Shown here in pieces: positions 6,183-16,400 of a stretch of DNA of 64,000 bases. Within the stretch, counting starts at the first letter, position 1; each line of letters begins with the position of its first letter. Source of the stretch: Macrococcoides caseolyticum (lineage in GTDB: Bacteria; Bacillota; Bacilli; Staphylococcales; Staphylococcaceae); assembly GCF_021366795.1 (NCBI RefSeq), contig NZ_JAHCPS010000002.1, forward strand, positions 1 through 64,000, in the 5' to 3' direction. Under the pieces are notes generated by a model. That model did not search any database, was not told where the DNA came from, and saw only the letters and a program-made list of their open reading frames with translations. The position numbers and the translations under genes were made by a program.

Positions 6183-7850
6183 TTATTTCTTATTTTGATT
6201 AATTAATTCTGCTGCATGTTCTAAAGTTAATGGTGTAACTTCGACCCCCGAAATCATTCTGGCAACTTCCTGTATTCTAGTATCGCCATCTAATTCGGTA
6301 ACACGCGTTGTTGTTCGATCATCTTGTTCTTTTTTCTCAATATAAAGATGATGATCGCTAATTGCTGCTACTTGTGGTAAATGTGAAATACAAATGACTT
6401 GAATATGCGTTGATATATCATACATTTTCTCTGCCATTTTTTGAGCCACTTTACCTGATACACCCGTATCTACTTCATCAAATAGAATAGCTGTTTTACC
6501 TTTTGTCTCTGCAAATATACTCTTTAATGCTAACATCATTCGACTTAATTCTCCACCTGAAGCAATCTTCTCAAGGGGCTTTAATGGTTCACCTTTATTT
6601 GGACTAATCATAAATTCTAATGATTCTATACCTGATAAAGTCGGTTCTGTTTTAGTGAATGCCATTTCAAAATTAGCACTTTTCATTTCAAGGTTATGAA
6701 TTTCATCCAGAATTTCATTACGTAATTTTTGAGCGACATTTCGTCTAGCTTTACTTAGCGATGAACCAATATCGTTAAGTTTTTGATATAAATGGTCAAT
6801 TTCAACGGAAAGATTTGATGTTGATTCTTCAATATTCTCAATTGTATTAATTTCTTTTTCAAGTTCATCTATGAAAGGAATTAACTCAGGTAAGCTTTTA
6901 CCATATTTACGTTCAAGAAACTGAATTTCATTCATCCTTGTTTCCAATTGATTCAATTCATTTTCATCATATTCATTTTGTGTCATTTCATCATGAAGGG
7001 CATGTTTTGCATCATCCAGTAAATAATATAAGCTTTCAGAATCTTCAAGTGTTTTACTAAACTTTTGTGGAATAATTTCATCGACTTCTTTTAATGATGC
7101 ATTAAATTCAAATAATAAATCCAGTATTTTATTTTCATCACTTAACAAATTAACTGATTTCGTTAATGCTTCATTAAGTTTTTCGTAGTTTTGAAGACGA
7201 TTAATCTCTTCAGTTAAACTTTCTTTTTCTGTTGCAATTAATTGCTTCTCTGTTAATTCCTTATGCTGATATTTGATTAAATCCAGTCGTTGTAATAGTG
7301 CTTCATCTTTTTGTTGTAAGTTTTTAAGCTCATTGGTCTTAAGCACATATTGATTGTAATGGGATTGATAATCTAATAGTAGCTCATCATATTGTCCTTT
7401 TGCATAATCATCGAGTAAAGACAAATGATATTTTGGTTTAAGCAGCGTTTGTGTCTCATGTTGACCGTGTATATCAAGTAATTCCTGCATAATTACTTTA
7501 AGTTCTGTTAGTGTAACAGTTTGATTGTTGATTTTACATATACTTTTACCTGATTTTAAAATTTCTCGTTTAACAAGCATAAAGTCATCGAGTGCGATAT
7601 CACGTTCATGTAATAATTCCTTAACACGTGGGTTGTGATCAATATCAAAAATACCTTCAACAATGGCTTTATTCTCTCCATGACGTACAAGATTTTGACT
7701 CGCACGCATTCCAATAAGCTGTCCGATTGCATCAATGATAATTGACTTTCCTGCACCTGTTTCTCCACTCAGAACTGTCAATCCATTCTTAAATTCAATT
7801 TCTAGTGATTCAATGATTGCAAATTGTTTTATTGTCAAAGACAAAAGCAT
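6183..7850 (-). CDS. recN: DNA repair protein RecN
   Basis: This SMC-like ATPase acts early in double-strand break repair. The 555-aa protein has Walker A GETGAGKSIIID (residues 29-40), a long central coiled coil (about 150-370), the ABC signature KIASGGELSRMMLALK (near 429-444) and Walker B AILFDEVDTGVSG. Length is normal for staphylococci. It follows argR by 15 bp and precedes spo0A by 14 bp, the same order as in Bacillus (ahrC-recN), so the gene is part of the long minus-strand operon starting near nusB/xseA. Confidence 0.96.
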   Translation of the reverse strand: MLLSLTIKQFAIIESLEIEFKNGLTVLSGETGAGKSIIIDAIGQLIGMRASQNLVRHGENKAIVEGIFDIDHNPRVKELLHERDIALDDFMLVKREILKSGKSICKINNQTVTLTELKVIMQELLDIHGQHETQTLLKPKYHLSLLDDYAKGQYDELLLDYQSHYNQYVLKTNELKNLQQKDEALLQRLDLIKYQHKELTEKQLIATEKESLTEEINRLQNYEKLNEALTKSVNLLSDENKILDLLFEFNASLKEVDEIIPQKFSKTLEDSESLYYLLDDAKHALHDEMTQNEYDENELNQLETRMNEIQFLERKYGKSLPELIPFIDELEKEINTIENIEESTSNLSVEIDHLYQKLNDIGSSLSKARRNVAQKLRNEILDEIHNLEMKSANFEMAFTKTEPTLSGIESLEFMISPNKGEPLKPLEKIASGGELSRMMLALKSIFAETKGKTAILFDEVDTGVSGKVAQKMAEKMYDISTHIQVICISHLPQVAAISDHHLYIEKKEQDDRTTTRVTELDGDTRIQEVARMISGVEVTPLTLEHAAELINQNKK

Positions 7851-7865
7851 AAGCTATCCTCCAAT

Positions 7866-8318
7866 TTAAAGCATGTTAAAGATTCGTTCCGTTACAACTT
7901 CACCCGCTTTTTTATCTTTACATATTAATAAACATGTATCATCACCACAAATTGTGCCTACAACTTCTTCCCATTCTAATTGATCTAAGATCGCACCAAT
8001 GGATTGCGCGTTCCCTGGTAATGTCTTTAATACGAGTAAATTATCCGCACTATCTAATTTGACAAACGAATCCATTAAATATCTACCTAATTTATCAAGT
8101 GGATGATATTTACGGTCTCTCGGTAATGAATAAATATATTGACCACTTGGTGTTGGCACTTTAATAAGTTGTAATTCTTTAATATCTCTAGAAATAGTTG
8201 CTTGTGTAACGTTGAGATTGTACTCATTTAATTTTTCAACTAAATCTTCCTGCGTTTCAATTTGTTGATTTGAAATAATCTCTCTAATTTTTATTTGACG
8301 TATTGTTTTATTCGCCAT
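7866..8318 (-). CDS. argR: arginine repressor ArgR/AhrC
   Basis: This arginine-sensing regulator represses arginine synthesis and can activate catabolism. The 150-aa protein has an N-terminal winged HTH ([16 protein letters not shown], about residues 38-53) and the C-terminal hexamerisation and arginine-binding domain with [13 protein letters not shown] (about 123-135). The start ATG at 8318 has GGGGG 7 bases upstream; the longer in-frame start would be inside the promoter region. A 14-bp ARG-box-like palindrome lies just upstream, suggesting autoregulation. It shares the window with an arginine deiminase operon, a likely target. Confidence 0.95.
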   Translation of the reverse strand: MANKTIRQIKIREIISNQQIETQEDLVEKLNEYNLNVTQATISRDIKELQLIKVPTPSGQYIYSLPRDRKYHPLDKLGRYLMDSFVKLDSADNLLVLKTLPGNAQSIGAILDQLEWEEVVGTICGDDTCLLICKDKKAGEVVTERIFNML

Positions 8319-8336
8319 ATTGACGCCCCCATTGTA

Positions 8337-8350
8337 TGTATAATTATACA
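8337..8350. promoter_or_regulatory. ARG-box-like palindrome upstream of argR
   Basis: TGTATAATTATACA is a perfect palindrome and fits the ArgR half-site layout (TGxAT, four A/T bases, ATxCA). It is 19-32 bp upstream of the argR start codon, a position suited to autorepression. Binding is inferred from form and position. Confidence 0.55.
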
Positions 8351-8387
8351 TTTATTTTAGCATACATAAAAAGGAATGTATATCAAA

Positions 8388-8415
8388 AAACCACCGATAA
8401 TTGCATCAGTGGTTT
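8388..8415 (-). terminator. terminator between tlyA and argR
   Basis: Stem AAACCAC-x-GAT at 8388-8398 against ATC-x-GTGGTTT at 8405-8415, followed on the minus strand by a T run. It overlaps the tlyA stop codon and separates the upstream operon from argR-recN-spo0A. Confidence 0.75.
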
Positions 8416-9247
8416 AATGATTTAGCATATTAAAAGCTTCTTCTACTAGCATTTCAGTTCTATTTTTATGCCAAATAGATAAGTGATTATACTCATTTTG
8501 TGCATCTAAATTATTCAGATAAATACCATGTAATAAATATTCAATATTGCCTTTTTGTCCTGTTATCGGTGAAAATGTGACATCAGACACTTTAATTTGA
8601 AGTGATTCACATAATCTAAGCATTTCGTTGATGACATAAATGTGTTCATTTTTATCATGAACAATGCCTTTATCTACGTATTCATAACGTGCTTCAAATT
8701 GTGGCTTTATTAAAGCTATTATCGTTGTGTCATGTTCAATAATTTCAACAAGCTTATGAAGGATTACAGCTAAAGATATAAAACTCACATCAATCGATAT
8801 AAAATTAGGCAATGGATTAAAATCCTGTTTTGTCACATATCGAAAGTTGGTTTGTTCCATTACAGTGACGCGTTCATCTACACGTAATCTATAGTCTAAT
8901 TGATTGGTACCAACATCAAGTGCATAAACGTGTTTTGCACCATTTTGCAATGCGCAATCTGTAAAACCTCCTGTTGATGAACCAATATCAAGATGGATAA
9001 CATTATCTAAATTCAAATTAAAATGTTCAATTGCTTTTTCAAGTTTAAATCCACCCCGACTGACATATTTCTTTCGCTTATCTTTCACACGAATCTTAGC
9101 AGTTATAGGATTAATCTTCTCTCCTGCAGTATCAATTCGAATATTGTCATCATAGATTAAACCCGCCATAATCGCACGCTTTGCTGTATCAATATCATCA
9201 TAATAATCATGAGCAACAAGCCATTCATCAATTCTAATTTTTTTCAT
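8414..9247 (-). CDS. tlyA: TlyA family rRNA 2'-O-methyltransferase
   Basis: The 277-aa protein has an N-terminal S4 RNA-binding domain ([21 protein letters not shown], about residues 4-24) and a FtsJ-like SAM methyltransferase domain. The SAM loop is [17 protein letters not shown] (about 84-100) and the motif IDVSFISL is near residue 152. TlyA enzymes methylate cytidine 2'-hydroxyls in 16S and 23S rRNA; the hemolysin name is historical. It overlaps the 3' end of dxs by 14 bp, so translation is coupled. This is the Bacillus yqxC position between dxs and ahrC. Confidence 0.92.
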   Translation of the reverse strand: MKKIRIDEWLVAHDYYDDIDTAKRAIMAGLIYDDNIRIDTAGEKINPITAKIRVKDKRKKYVSRGGFKLEKAIEHFNLNLDNVIHLDIGSSTGGFTDCALQNGAKHVYALDVGTNQLDYRLRVDERVTVMEQTNFRYVTKQDFNPLPNFISIDVSFISLAVILHKLVEIIEHDTTIIALIKPQFEARYEYVDKGIVHDKNEHIYVINEMLRLCESLQIKVSDVTFSPITGQKGNIEYLLHGIYLNNLDAQNEYNHLSIWHKNRTEMLVEEAFNMLNH

Positions 9248-11120
9248 TTTTTCTTTTCAATGACTGCTTAATTTCATTAATAATATTGGCTTTAGAAATA
9301 CCAATGTCATTTAATAATAACGCTACATCGCCGTGCTCAATATACTCATTATCAATACCGATGCGCTTAACATCAATAGACTTATGCTGATCATTATAAT
9401 AATTGACAACTAATGCACCAAATCCACCACTTAACATCGATTCTTCCACTGTAATAATGGATTTCTCTTCAGATGCGAGTCGGTCTAGAATTTGATAATC
9501 CAGTGGCTTAATAAATCGAGCATTAATCACTTCTATATTGATACCTTCTTTAAGGAGCTCATCACGTACTTCCTCAATTAATTGAAGTGTAGGCCCAAAA
9601 CTTAATACAGCAATGTCACTGCCACTATGCAACACTTCCCATTGACCGTATGGAACAACTTGTATCCCTTTGTCCACTTCAACCCCGATACCATTACCTC
9701 TTGGATAACGAATCGCAATTGGACCCTCATATTCATAAAATGCACTATTTATCATATGACGTGCTTCGTTTTCGTCTTTAGGCATCATAATGGTCATATT
9801 TGGCATATGACTTAAAAATGGAATATCAAACACACCTTGATGTGTCTCACCATCTGCACCGACAAGTCCAGAACGATCGACACCAAAAACAACATGGAGG
9901 TTCTGTCTATCTACATCATGTAACAACTGATCATAAGCGCGTTGCAAGAAAGTAGAATAAATCGCTACATATGGTTTCATACCATTCGCAGCAAGACCTG
10001 CTGCCATCGTTACTGCATGTTGTTCTGCGATGCCAACATCAAAAAATTGCTCAGGTAACATGGATTGAAATTTAGTTAACTTACTTCCAACCGGCATTGC
10101 TGGTGTGATAGCAACAATACGTTTATCTTGTTCAGCAAATTGTTGTACTGTATCACTAAATATTTGACTCCAGGCAGGTGCTTTAGAGCTTCCCTTTACT
10201 TGCTCACCCGTTTCTAGCTTGTAAGGGCCCAAACCATGCCAAGTCCCAATTTTATCATTTTCTGCTGGTCTATAACCCTTTCCCTTTTTAGTGATGACAT
10301 GTACAATAACCGGCCCTTTAATACGTTTAGACGTTTCAAATGCTTCTTTTAAGTCGTTAAAGTTATGGCCATCGACTGGGCCGACGTATTTTATACCTAA
10401 TTCCTCGAAAAAGACACCCGATACCACAAGGTATTTCAAACTATCTTTGATACGATCAGCAGAATCACGTAACTTATGACCACCAGGTAGTTTACTTAAA
10501 AACCCATCAATATCTACTTTCGCACGATTATAATTTTGGTTCGTTCTTAAACGTCCGAACATATTATGCATTGCACCGACATTCGGTGCAATACTCATTT
10601 CATTATCATTAAGAACAATGGTCATATTCGTTTTATCATGACCAATATGATTTAATGCTTCTAGCGCCATACCGCCCGTCAGAGCGCCATCACCAATAAT
10701 AGGTACAACGTCATAATCTTCATACATAATATCGCGAGCTTTAGCCATTCCTATCGCTGCTGATAATGATGTTGATGAATGTCCCGCTTCCCATACATCG
10801 TGCGGACTTTCATTTAATTTTGGAAACCCGCTCAAGCCCTTATATTGACGCAACGTATCAAACTTTTCTCCACGACCTGTTAAAATTTTATGAATATATG
10901 CTTGATGTCCGACATCAAATATTAATTTATCTTTCGGACTATTAAAACTTCGATGCATAGCAATCGTTAATTCTACTACACCTAAATTTGCCCCAATGTG
11001 TCCACCCGTTATTGCACATTTTTCTATAAGAAATTTGCGTATATCACCACTTAACGCAATTAATTCATCCTCGGTTAAATTTTTAATAAACGATGGATCT
11101 TTTATTTTAGATACATCCAT
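9234..11120 (-). CDS. dxs: 1-deoxy-D-xylulose-5-phosphate synthase
   Basis: This thiamine diphosphate enzyme condenses pyruvate and glyceraldehyde 3-phosphate in the first step of the MEP isoprenoid pathway. The 628-aa protein has the transketolase-type TPP motif [15 protein letters not shown] followed by NDN (about residues 143-173), the upstream [11 protein letters not shown], and the pyrimidine-domain motif [13 protein letters not shown]. Length is normal. It is about 100 bp downstream of ispA behind a terminator, so it may have its own promoter. Together with ispA, ispG and ispH in this window it shows that this organism has the MEP route genes, whereas Staphylococcus aureus uses mevalonate. 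That difference is useful for placing the organism. Confidence 0.95.
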   Translation of the reverse strand: MDVSKIKDPSFIKNLTEDELIALSGDIRKFLIEKCAITGGHIGANLGVVELTIAMHRSFNSPKDKLIFDVGHQAYIHKILTGRGEKFDTLRQYKGLSGFPKLNESPHDVWEAGHSSTSLSAAIGMAKARDIMYEDYDVVPIIGDGALTGGMALEALNHIGHDKTNMTIVLNDNEMSIAPNVGAMHNMFGRLRTNQNYNRAKVDIDGFLSKLPGGHKLRDSADRIKDSLKYLVVSGVFFEELGIKYVGPVDGHNFNDLKEAFETSKRIKGPVIVHVITKKGKGYRPAENDKIGTWHGLGPYKLETGEQVKGSSKAPAWSQIFSDTVQQFAEQDKRIVAITPAMPVGSKLTKFQSMLPEQFFDVGIAEQHAVTMAAGLAANGMKPYVAIYSTFLQRAYDQLLHDVDRQNLHVVFGVDRSGLVGADGETHQGVFDIPFLSHMPNMTIMMPKDENEARHMINSAFYEYEGPIAIRYPRGNGIGVEVDKGIQVVPYGQWEVLHSGSDIAVLSFGPTLQLIEEVRDELLKEGINIEVINARFIKPLDYQILDRLASEEKSIITVEESMLSGGFGALVVNYYNDQHKSIDVKRIGIDNEYIEHGDVALLLNDIGISKANIINEIKQSLKRKNEKN

Positions 11121-11196
11121 GAATTCCCCACCTACATCTCTTTTACTTTAATATGTTTCTTATTATATCATTGTTTACGAATGCATGAAAAATAAA

Positions 11197-11218
11197 AAAA
11201 GCCTTTATCCAGGCTTTT
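11197..11218 (-). terminator. terminator of ispA
   Basis: AAAAGCCT (11197-11204) pairs with AGGCTTTT (11211-11218) around a 6-base loop, followed by a long T run in the minus direction. Confidence 0.85.
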
Positions 11219-12077
11219 ATTTGTTACGGCTGACGATAAAATGAATTAATTCGATTAAAGGTGCTGGGTTAACAGTCATCGATTGTACTAAATCCTCTGT
11301 CTCACGCCAAAGTTCTTCTAACATTTCTTTTGCTTTCTCTAAACCAATAATTGTAACATAGGTACTTTTTTGGTTTTCAACATCACTGCCCACACGTTTA
11401 CCAATTACCTCAAAGTCCCCTTCAACATCTAAAATATCATCTTTAATTTGAAACATTAATCCAACATTGCGACCAATTTTATCAAGTTGAGTTAATCTAT
11501 CTGAAGAACATTTTAATATAATACCTGCAGCATAAATAGATGCATGAATTAAATCTCCTGTTTTGTGATGATGGATTTTTTCAAGCAACTTTAATTCAAT
11601 ATTTTTATTTTCACTTTCCATATCAAGCATTTGACCCGCAACCATACCTTTCGAACCGGCTGCATTCACTAGTAATTTAAGGAGTGATATTTGTGTCATT
11701 AAATCATAATCCGCATTTAGAATTTGTGAGAAGCTGTCTGTTAAAAGTGCGTCTCCTGCAAGTATTGCTGTCGCTTCACCATATACTTTGTGATTCGTTA
11801 ATTTACCACGTCTATAATCATCATTATCCATAGCAGGAAGATCATCATGAACCAAAGAATATGTATGTATCATTTCTACAGCCAATCCAAATGCTTTGCC
11901 TAATTCAGGTTCGCCACCTAGACTTTCAATTGTCGTCATGAGTAGTAACGGTCTAATTCTCTTGCCACCAGCTTGTAAAGAATACGTGATTGACGCATTC
12001 AATTGTTGAGATACTGGTGGCATTTGATATAAATCTGATATCGCTTGATTGATAGATTGAATATATGCTTTATTCAT
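11217..12077 (-). CDS. ispA: farnesyl/geranyl diphosphate synthase
   Basis: This trans-prenyltransferase joins isopentenyl and dimethylallyl diphosphates into farnesyl diphosphate for undecaprenyl carrier, quinone and heme side chains. The 286-aa protein has the first aspartate-rich motif [10 protein letters not shown] (about residues 81-90) and the second one KDDILDVEG (about 220-228), plus GGKRIRP near residue 42. I start it at the ATG at 12077, which overlaps the xseB stop by 8 bp and has GAGGCAAG upstream; the longer reading lies wholly inside xseB. It is coupled to xseB as in Bacillus. Confidence 0.94.
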   Translation of the reverse strand: MNKAYIQSINQAISDLYQMPPVSQQLNASITYSLQAGGKRIRPLLLMTTIESLGGEPELGKAFGLAVEMIHTYSLVHDDLPAMDNDDYRRGKLTNHKVYGEATAILAGDALLTDSFSQILNADYDLMTQISLLKLLVNAAGSKGMVAGQMLDMESENKNIELKLLEKIHHHKTGDLIHASIYAAGIILKCSSDRLTQLDKIGRNVGLMFQIKDDILDVEGDFEVIGKRVGSDVENQKSTYVTIIGLEKAKEMLEELWRETEDLVQSMTVNPAPLIELIHFIVSRNK

Positions 12078-12264
12078 TCGTACTTGCCTCTTGAAGTTTT
12101 GCAATCTTTTGTTCTGCCTCTTTTAATTTATCCTGGCAAGCCTTTGAAAGCTTAACACCAACTTCATATAACTCAATCGACTTTTCTAACGAAACTTCTT
12201 CATTATCAAGTTGTTTAACGATTGATTCTAATTCTGTCATCATCGTCTCAAAATCTTTTGCCAT
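12070..12264 (-). CDS. xseB: exodeoxyribonuclease VII small subunit
   Basis: The 64-aa helical protein has the XseB pattern: [20 protein letters not shown] then [15 protein letters not shown] and a C-terminal coiled-coil helix. It forms the multimeric small subunit that assembles on XseA to degrade single-stranded DNA in both directions. I use the ATG at 12264, with GGGAG 8 bases upstream. It lies 12 bp after xseA and overlaps ispA. Confidence 0.93.
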   Translation of the reverse strand: MAKDFETMMTELESIVKQLDNEEVSLEKSIELYEVGVKLSKACQDKLKEAEQKIAKLQEASTNE

Positions 12265-12276
12265 GCGTTTCACTCC

Positions 12277-13605
12277 CTAATGTTTCTTCTCAATAACTTC
12301 TGTCACTAATTTACCATCCTTCATTTCAACTTCAAGCGTTTGTCCAATCGTTACTTCCAATGTTGAATTGACGATTTGACCATCTGTTCTTGCTATACTG
12401 TAGCCTCTAAGTAAAGTTTCTGTCGGACTTAGCGTACTTAGAAGAGCAATTTTAGATTGTAAATGCGATTGTTTAAGTGACATTTTGTAATGTATTGTGC
12501 GTTCAATTCGATTTTGAAGATTATCTATATAAATATTTGATTGCTGAACTTTATCAATTAATACTTTGGGCGATAATTGCTGTTTCATGCGTAGCAGACG
12601 GTGATTGTGATTTTGCATCGTAGATTGGTTCATTAATTTTAAATGATGCTGCACTTCATCTATACGTTGTACTTTTTGTTCCACTAACACATATGGGTTT
12701 TTAAATATATAATAGTTCATTTGTTGCTGTAATCGTTGCTGTTCTTTACGAAGGATTGTATTGATTTTGGAATCAATAAATGCACGCGCACGCACAATTT
12801 GATTCATTAATTCACGACTATCAGGCGTAGCAAGCACTGCTGCACCTGTTGGCGTAGGTGCTCTAAAATCAGCAACATAATCCGCGAGCGTCGTATCTGT
12901 TTCATGGCCAACAGCAGAGATAATCGGCGTTTTTGCATGGTAGATTGCTTCAACAACGATACTTTCATTAAATGCCCATAAATCTTCTATTGAACCACCA
13001 CCACGACCTACTATGATGACGTCTGCCCCAATCGTATCAGCATATTGAATATTTTTCACAATATCCTCTTTAGCACCAACACCTTGTACTAGTGTTGAAA
13101 TATATGTCACTTGTGCGATAGGATAACGCTTCGTCAAAGTCGTTCTGATATCCTGAACAGCAGCTCCAGTACTCGCTGTTAACACTGCAATATGTTTTGG
13201 ATATTGTGGAAGTGGTTTTTTATGTTCAGCATTAAAGTATCCTTTTTCAAGATAATCTTTTTTTAGTTGTTCAAACTTCTCATAAAGTAAACCAATACCG
13301 TCAAGTGTCATCGTACTCACATACAATTGATAATTCCCTCGTGATTCATAAGTCGAAACACGCCCTGTAATTAATACACTATCCCCTTCTTTTGGAGAAA
13401 AGGTCAACTGATGCGCATCGCGACTAAACATCATACATTGAATAATTGCACCATTATCTTTAAGTGCAAAATAATGATGACCACTTGAGTGCTTTTTATA
13501 ATTTGAGAGCTCGCCTTTAATAAACACTTGCTGTAAATAAGGATCTCTATCAAATTTTGTTTTAATATACTGACTTAATGCAGTGACTGTTAAATATTTT
13601 TCCAT
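12277..13605 (-). CDS. xseA: exodeoxyribonuclease VII large subunit
   Basis: This is the catalytic subunit of the single-strand-specific exonuclease VII. The 442-aa protein has an N-terminal OB fold (YLTVTALSQYIK then VFIKGELSNYK), the catalytic domain with VIIVGRGGGSIEDLWAFN (about residues 184-201) and AVGHETDTTLADYVAD, followed by a long coiled coil. The ATG at 13605 starts 8 bp past the nusB stop codon; the longer reading overlaps nusB. folD, which separates nusB and xseA in Bacillus, is absent here. Confidence 0.95.
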   Translation of the reverse strand: MEKYLTVTALSQYIKTKFDRDPYLQQVFIKGELSNYKKHSSGHHYFALKDNGAIIQCMMFSRDAHQLTFSPKEGDSVLITGRVSTYESRGNYQLYVSTMTLDGIGLLYEKFEQLKKDYLEKGYFNAEHKKPLPQYPKHIAVLTASTGAAVQDIRTTLTKRYPIAQVTYISTLVQGVGAKEDIVKNIQYADTIGADVIIVGRGGGSIEDLWAFNESIVVEAIYHAKTPIISAVGHETDTTLADYVADFRAPTPTGAAVLATPDSRELMNQIVRARAFIDSKINTILRKEQQRLQQQMNYYIFKNPYVLVEQKVQRIDEVQHHLKLMNQSTMQNHNHRLLRMKQQLSPKVLIDKVQQSNIYIDNLQNRIERTIHYKMSLKQSHLQSKIALLSTLSPTETLLRGYSIARTDGQIVNSTLEVTIGQTLEVEMKDGKLVTEVIEKKH

Positions 13606-13612
13606 ATCATCA

Positions 13613-14005
13613 CTACGCTTTATTTTTGATAATTTCACTCAATATACCATTTATGAATTTGTAACTCTCGTCATCACTATATGTTTTAGCCAAGTTGACC
13701 GCTTCATTAACCACTACTTTTTCAGGTGCATCTGAGTATAATAATTCATATGTACTCAGTCTTAAAATAATTCGGTCAATTTTATTAATACGGTCAATGG
13801 TCCATTGCTTTAAGTGTGGTTTAATATTATCGTCAATCGTTGATTCAAATTCCTTTACACCACGTACCAGCTTTTCACAAAAATCATCTTTTAAAGGCGG
13901 TTCAATAATAAATTGTGTTGCTTCTTCAATTGTAATATCGTGTTCTTTCGTTTCTAACTGGAATAAAATTTGTACTGCATGTTGTCTTGATTCTGTTCTT
14001 GACAT
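13613..14005 (-). CDS. nusB: transcription antitermination factor NusB
   Basis: This all-helical RNA-binding protein joins NusE in antitermination complexes on rRNA operons. The 130-aa protein begins MSRTESRQHAVQILFQLE, the usual NusB N-terminus, and ends with KVVVNEAVNLAKTYSDDES and FINGILSEI. The ATG at 14005 has AAGGAGAA 6 bases upstream; the upstream in-frame start lies in a hairpin. The gene follows the Asp23 gene across a terminator-like hairpin. Confidence 0.94.
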   Translation of the reverse strand: MSRTESRQHAVQILFQLETKEHDITIEEATQFIIEPPLKDDFCEKLVRGVKEFESTIDDNIKPHLKQWTIDRINKIDRIILRLSTYELLYSDAPEKVVVNEAVNLAKTYSDDESYKFINGILSEIIKNKA

Positions 14006-14027
14006 AGTGTTCTCCTTCAAAAATATA

Positions 14028-14045
14028 GAGGATGCAAGCATCCTC
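14028..14045 (-). terminator. hairpin between the Asp23 gene and nusB
   Basis: GAGGATGC and GCATCCTC are perfect 8-bp arms around a 2-base loop. Only a short U-rich tail follows on the minus strand, so it may act as a leaky terminator or an RNA-processing hairpin. Confidence 0.55.
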
Positions 14046-14049
14046 TCAA

Positions 14050-14397
14050 TTAATTTTCTTTAAATTTGACATTGACAATATGAATATTAATTTGTTTCGG
14101 CGTAATTGCTGTCATATTTCCCAATGCATTCTTGATTGTTTGTTGTACTTGTGTTGCTGTTTTTGAAATCTTTGTTCCATAATCAAATGCACAATACGCA
14201 TCTATGATAATTTCGTTATCTTTAACATCAACGTTAACACCTTTTTGGTTTTTTACACCTAATTTATCGAGAGATTTGTTCTTTTGAACAAGTGATACAC
14301 CTTTGACTTCTGATATAGCAATTGAAGCAATAACTTCAATCACACTCGGTGCAATTTCAACTGTACCTAAATTGCCTTTTTTATTTGTTTCAATCAT
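14050..14397 (-). CDS. Asp23/Gls24 family envelope stress response protein (YqhY-like)
   Basis: The 115-aa protein starts with NLGTVEIAPSVIEVIASIAISEVKGV split over residues 9-34, the Asp23 core, and continues with VNVDVKDNEIIIDAYCAFDYG and IHIVNVKF. Asp23 proteins are small and soluble and associate with the membrane; the YqhY member beside accBC has been linked to control of acetyl-CoA carboxylase in Bacillus. The order accB-accC-yqhY-nusB is the same here. A terminator separates it from accC, so it may have its own promoter in the 90-bp gap. Confidence 0.9.
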   Translation of the reverse strand: MIETNKKGNLGTVEIAPSVIEVIASIAISEVKGVSLVQKNKSLDKLGVKNQKGVNVDVKDNEIIIDAYCAFDYGTKISKTATQVQQTIKNALGNMTAITPKQINIHIVNVKFKEN

Positions 14398-14463
14398 TGA
14401 TATATGCCTCCCATCTCATATTATTACTATAACATGTTTTAAGTATAATATTAAATGCAAAAT

Positions 14464-14487
14464 AAAAAAACGCATTTGCGTTTTTTT
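14464..14487 (-). terminator. terminator of accC
   Basis: AAAAAAACGCA and TGCGTTTTTTT arms overlap the last codons of accC. A T-run follows in the minus direction. Confidence 0.8.
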
Positions 14488-15832
14488 ATTGAAGTATTTC
14501 ATTCTCTTCTAAGAACTTAGTACTATAATTGTTCGATTGAAATACTGCATGATCCATTAAAGCTAAATGAAAAGGAATCGTCGTGTCAACACCAGTTACT
14601 ACAAATTCATCTAAAGCTCTCTTGGCACATGCAATTGCCTCAGCTCTTGTTGGTTGATGAATGATTAGTTTTGCCACCATAGAATCATAAAATGGCGGTA
14701 TCTTGTAATTTGTATAACAGGCAGAATCCACTCTTACACCGTATCCACCTGGAACAACATATTGTGTAATTAACCCTGGTGATGGCATAAAGTTTTTGTA
14801 TGGATTTTCCGCATTAATTCGAAGTTCTATCGCATGACCTTTTATTTGAATATCTTTTTGATCAATAGTTAAAGCATCACCAGAAGCAATTTTAATTTGC
14901 CACTTCACTAAATCAACACCTGTCACCATTTCAGTTACCGGATGTTCGACTTGTATACGTGTATTCATTTCCATAAAATAATACTTATTTTCTGTCAAAT
15001 CGTAGATAAATTCAACAGTCCCTGCACCTTCATAATTCACAGCTTCAGCAGCACGCACCGCAGCTTGTCCCATGGCACAACGCGTCGCTTCATCTAAGAC
15101 AGGTGAAGGTGATTCTTCAACTAATTTTTGCATACGACGTTGTATAGTGCAATCACGTTCTCCCAGATGTATCACTTTACCATACTGATCGGCAAGTACT
15201 TGTATCTCAACATGTCGGAACGATTCAATAAATTTCTCCATATAGAGCCCAGGATTACCGAATGAAGTTGCAGCTTCCTGTTCAGTCATCAAGTAACCAT
15301 TTCGTAACTCTTCATCATTTCTCGCTACTCTAATACCTTTTCCTCCACCTCCAGCAGTCGCTTTGATAATCACTGGATAACCCATTTCATGGGCAAGTGC
15401 TAAAGCATCATCTACATTTTTTAATAATCCATTACTGCCGGGCACAACCGGAACATTTGCTTCTATCATGACTTGTTTTGCCACATCTTTTATACCCATT
15501 TTCGAAATCGAATAATGACTTGGACCAATAAATTTAATTTGACATGCTTCACACATCTCTGCAAAATTAGCATTTTCAGCTAAAAAACCATACCCTGGAT
15601 GAATGCCATCGCATCCGGTAGAACTTGCAATCATCAGTATATTAGGAATATTTAAGTAGGAATCCTTCGACTGTTTTGGGCCAATACAATAAGCCTCGTC
15701 TGCGATTTGAGTATGTAAGGCATCACGGTCTGCCTCAGAATATATCGCAACAGACTGAATATTTAGCTCTTTTAAGGCGCGTATAATGCGTACCGCAATT
15801 TCTCCACGGTTTGCAACTAAAACTTTTTTCAT
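14486..15832 (-). CDS. accC: biotin carboxylase subunit of acetyl-CoA carboxylase
   Basis: It carboxylates the biotin on AccB using ATP and bicarbonate, the first half-reaction of malonyl-CoA synthesis. The 448-aa protein has KVLVANRGEIAVRIIRALKE at the N-terminus, the ATP-grasp glycine loop KATAGGGGKGIRV (about residues 159-171), and the catalytic EMNTRIQVEHPVTE (about 287-300). Length is normal. It begins 1 bp after accB ends, so the two are translated together. Confidence 0.96.
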   Translation of the reverse strand: MKKVLVANRGEIAVRIIRALKELNIQSVAIYSEADRDALHTQIADEAYCIGPKQSKDSYLNIPNILMIASSTGCDGIHPGYGFLAENANFAEMCEACQIKFIGPSHYSISKMGIKDVAKQVMIEANVPVVPGSNGLLKNVDDALALAHEMGYPVIIKATAGGGGKGIRVARNDEELRNGYLMTEQEAATSFGNPGLYMEKFIESFRHVEIQVLADQYGKVIHLGERDCTIQRRMQKLVEESPSPVLDEATRCAMGQAAVRAAEAVNYEGAGTVEFIYDLTENKYYFMEMNTRIQVEHPVTEMVTGVDLVKWQIKIASGDALTIDQKDIQIKGHAIELRINAENPYKNFMPSPGLITQYVVPGGYGVRVDSACYTNYKIPPFYDSMVAKLIIHQPTRAEAIACAKRALDEFVVTGVDTTIPFHLALMDHAVFQSNNYSTKFLEENEILQ

Positions 15833-15833
15833 T

Positions 15834-16277
15834 TTATTTCACCTTAAATAACGGTTGTCCGTATTCAACCATTTGTCCATCTTCTACTAAGATTTCAACT
15901 ATTTCTCCTGAAATTTCGGCTTGAATTTCATTAAATAATTTCATTGCTTCTAATATGCAGACAGTACTATCAGGATTAACTTGGTCACCGACAACGACAT
16001 AAGGTGCGCTTTCAGGTGATGGTGATTTATAGAATGTTCCGACCATAGGTGCATTGATGGTTTTTACATTGTCGGTTTGCACTTTAGGTTCTGTTGCTGT
16101 TGGATGTTCAAGTTCTCGTTTTGCTGGTACTTCATGGACAATTTGAGCTGGTGTGTGTACAATTTCTTTTTCTTTTTTTATGATTATTTTATATTCATCC
16201 TGCTCTATATTTAATTCAGTTAATGTTTTTGATGCGTCGATTAGATCAACGAGTTTTTTGATTTCTTCAAATTTCAT
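15834..16277 (-). CDS. accB: biotin carboxyl carrier protein of acetyl-CoA carboxylase
   Basis: The 147-aa protein has an N-terminal dimerisation segment (MKFEEIKKLVDLIDASKTL), a Pro/Glu/Thr-rich linker (about residues 43-70) and a C-terminal biotinyl domain with CILEAMKLFNEIQAE, whose Lys is the biotin site. I use the ATG at 16277, which has AAAAGGGG 6 bases upstream; the longer reading adds seven residues with no ribosome site. It is the first gene of accBC. Confidence 0.95.
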   Translation of the reverse strand: MKFEEIKKLVDLIDASKTLTELNIEQDEYKIIIKKEKEIVHTPAQIVHEVPAKRELEHPTATEPKVQTDNVKTINAPMVGTFYKSPSPESAPYVVVGDQVNPDSTVCILEAMKLFNEIQAEISGEIVEILVEDGQMVEYGQPLFKVK

Positions 16278-16362
16278 GATTAACCCCTTTTTATACAAGA
16301 TTTTAAGACTAGTTACTAATTTATTTTATCTTAGTGGTCAGACCAATACAAGCAAAAAATAA

Positions 16363-16386
16363 AAGACATGCAAAATCGCATGTCTT
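16363..16386 (-). terminator. terminator of efp
   Basis: AAGACATGC (16363-16371) and GCATGTCTT (16378-16386), followed by TTTTATTTTTT on the minus strand. Confidence 0.88.
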
Positions 16387-16400
16387 AAATTACATATTAA

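Noticed and set aside
13695-14063. Plus-strand open frame over nusB
   Set aside because: A shadow of nusB with no ribosome site and no family match; the minus frame is clearly coding.
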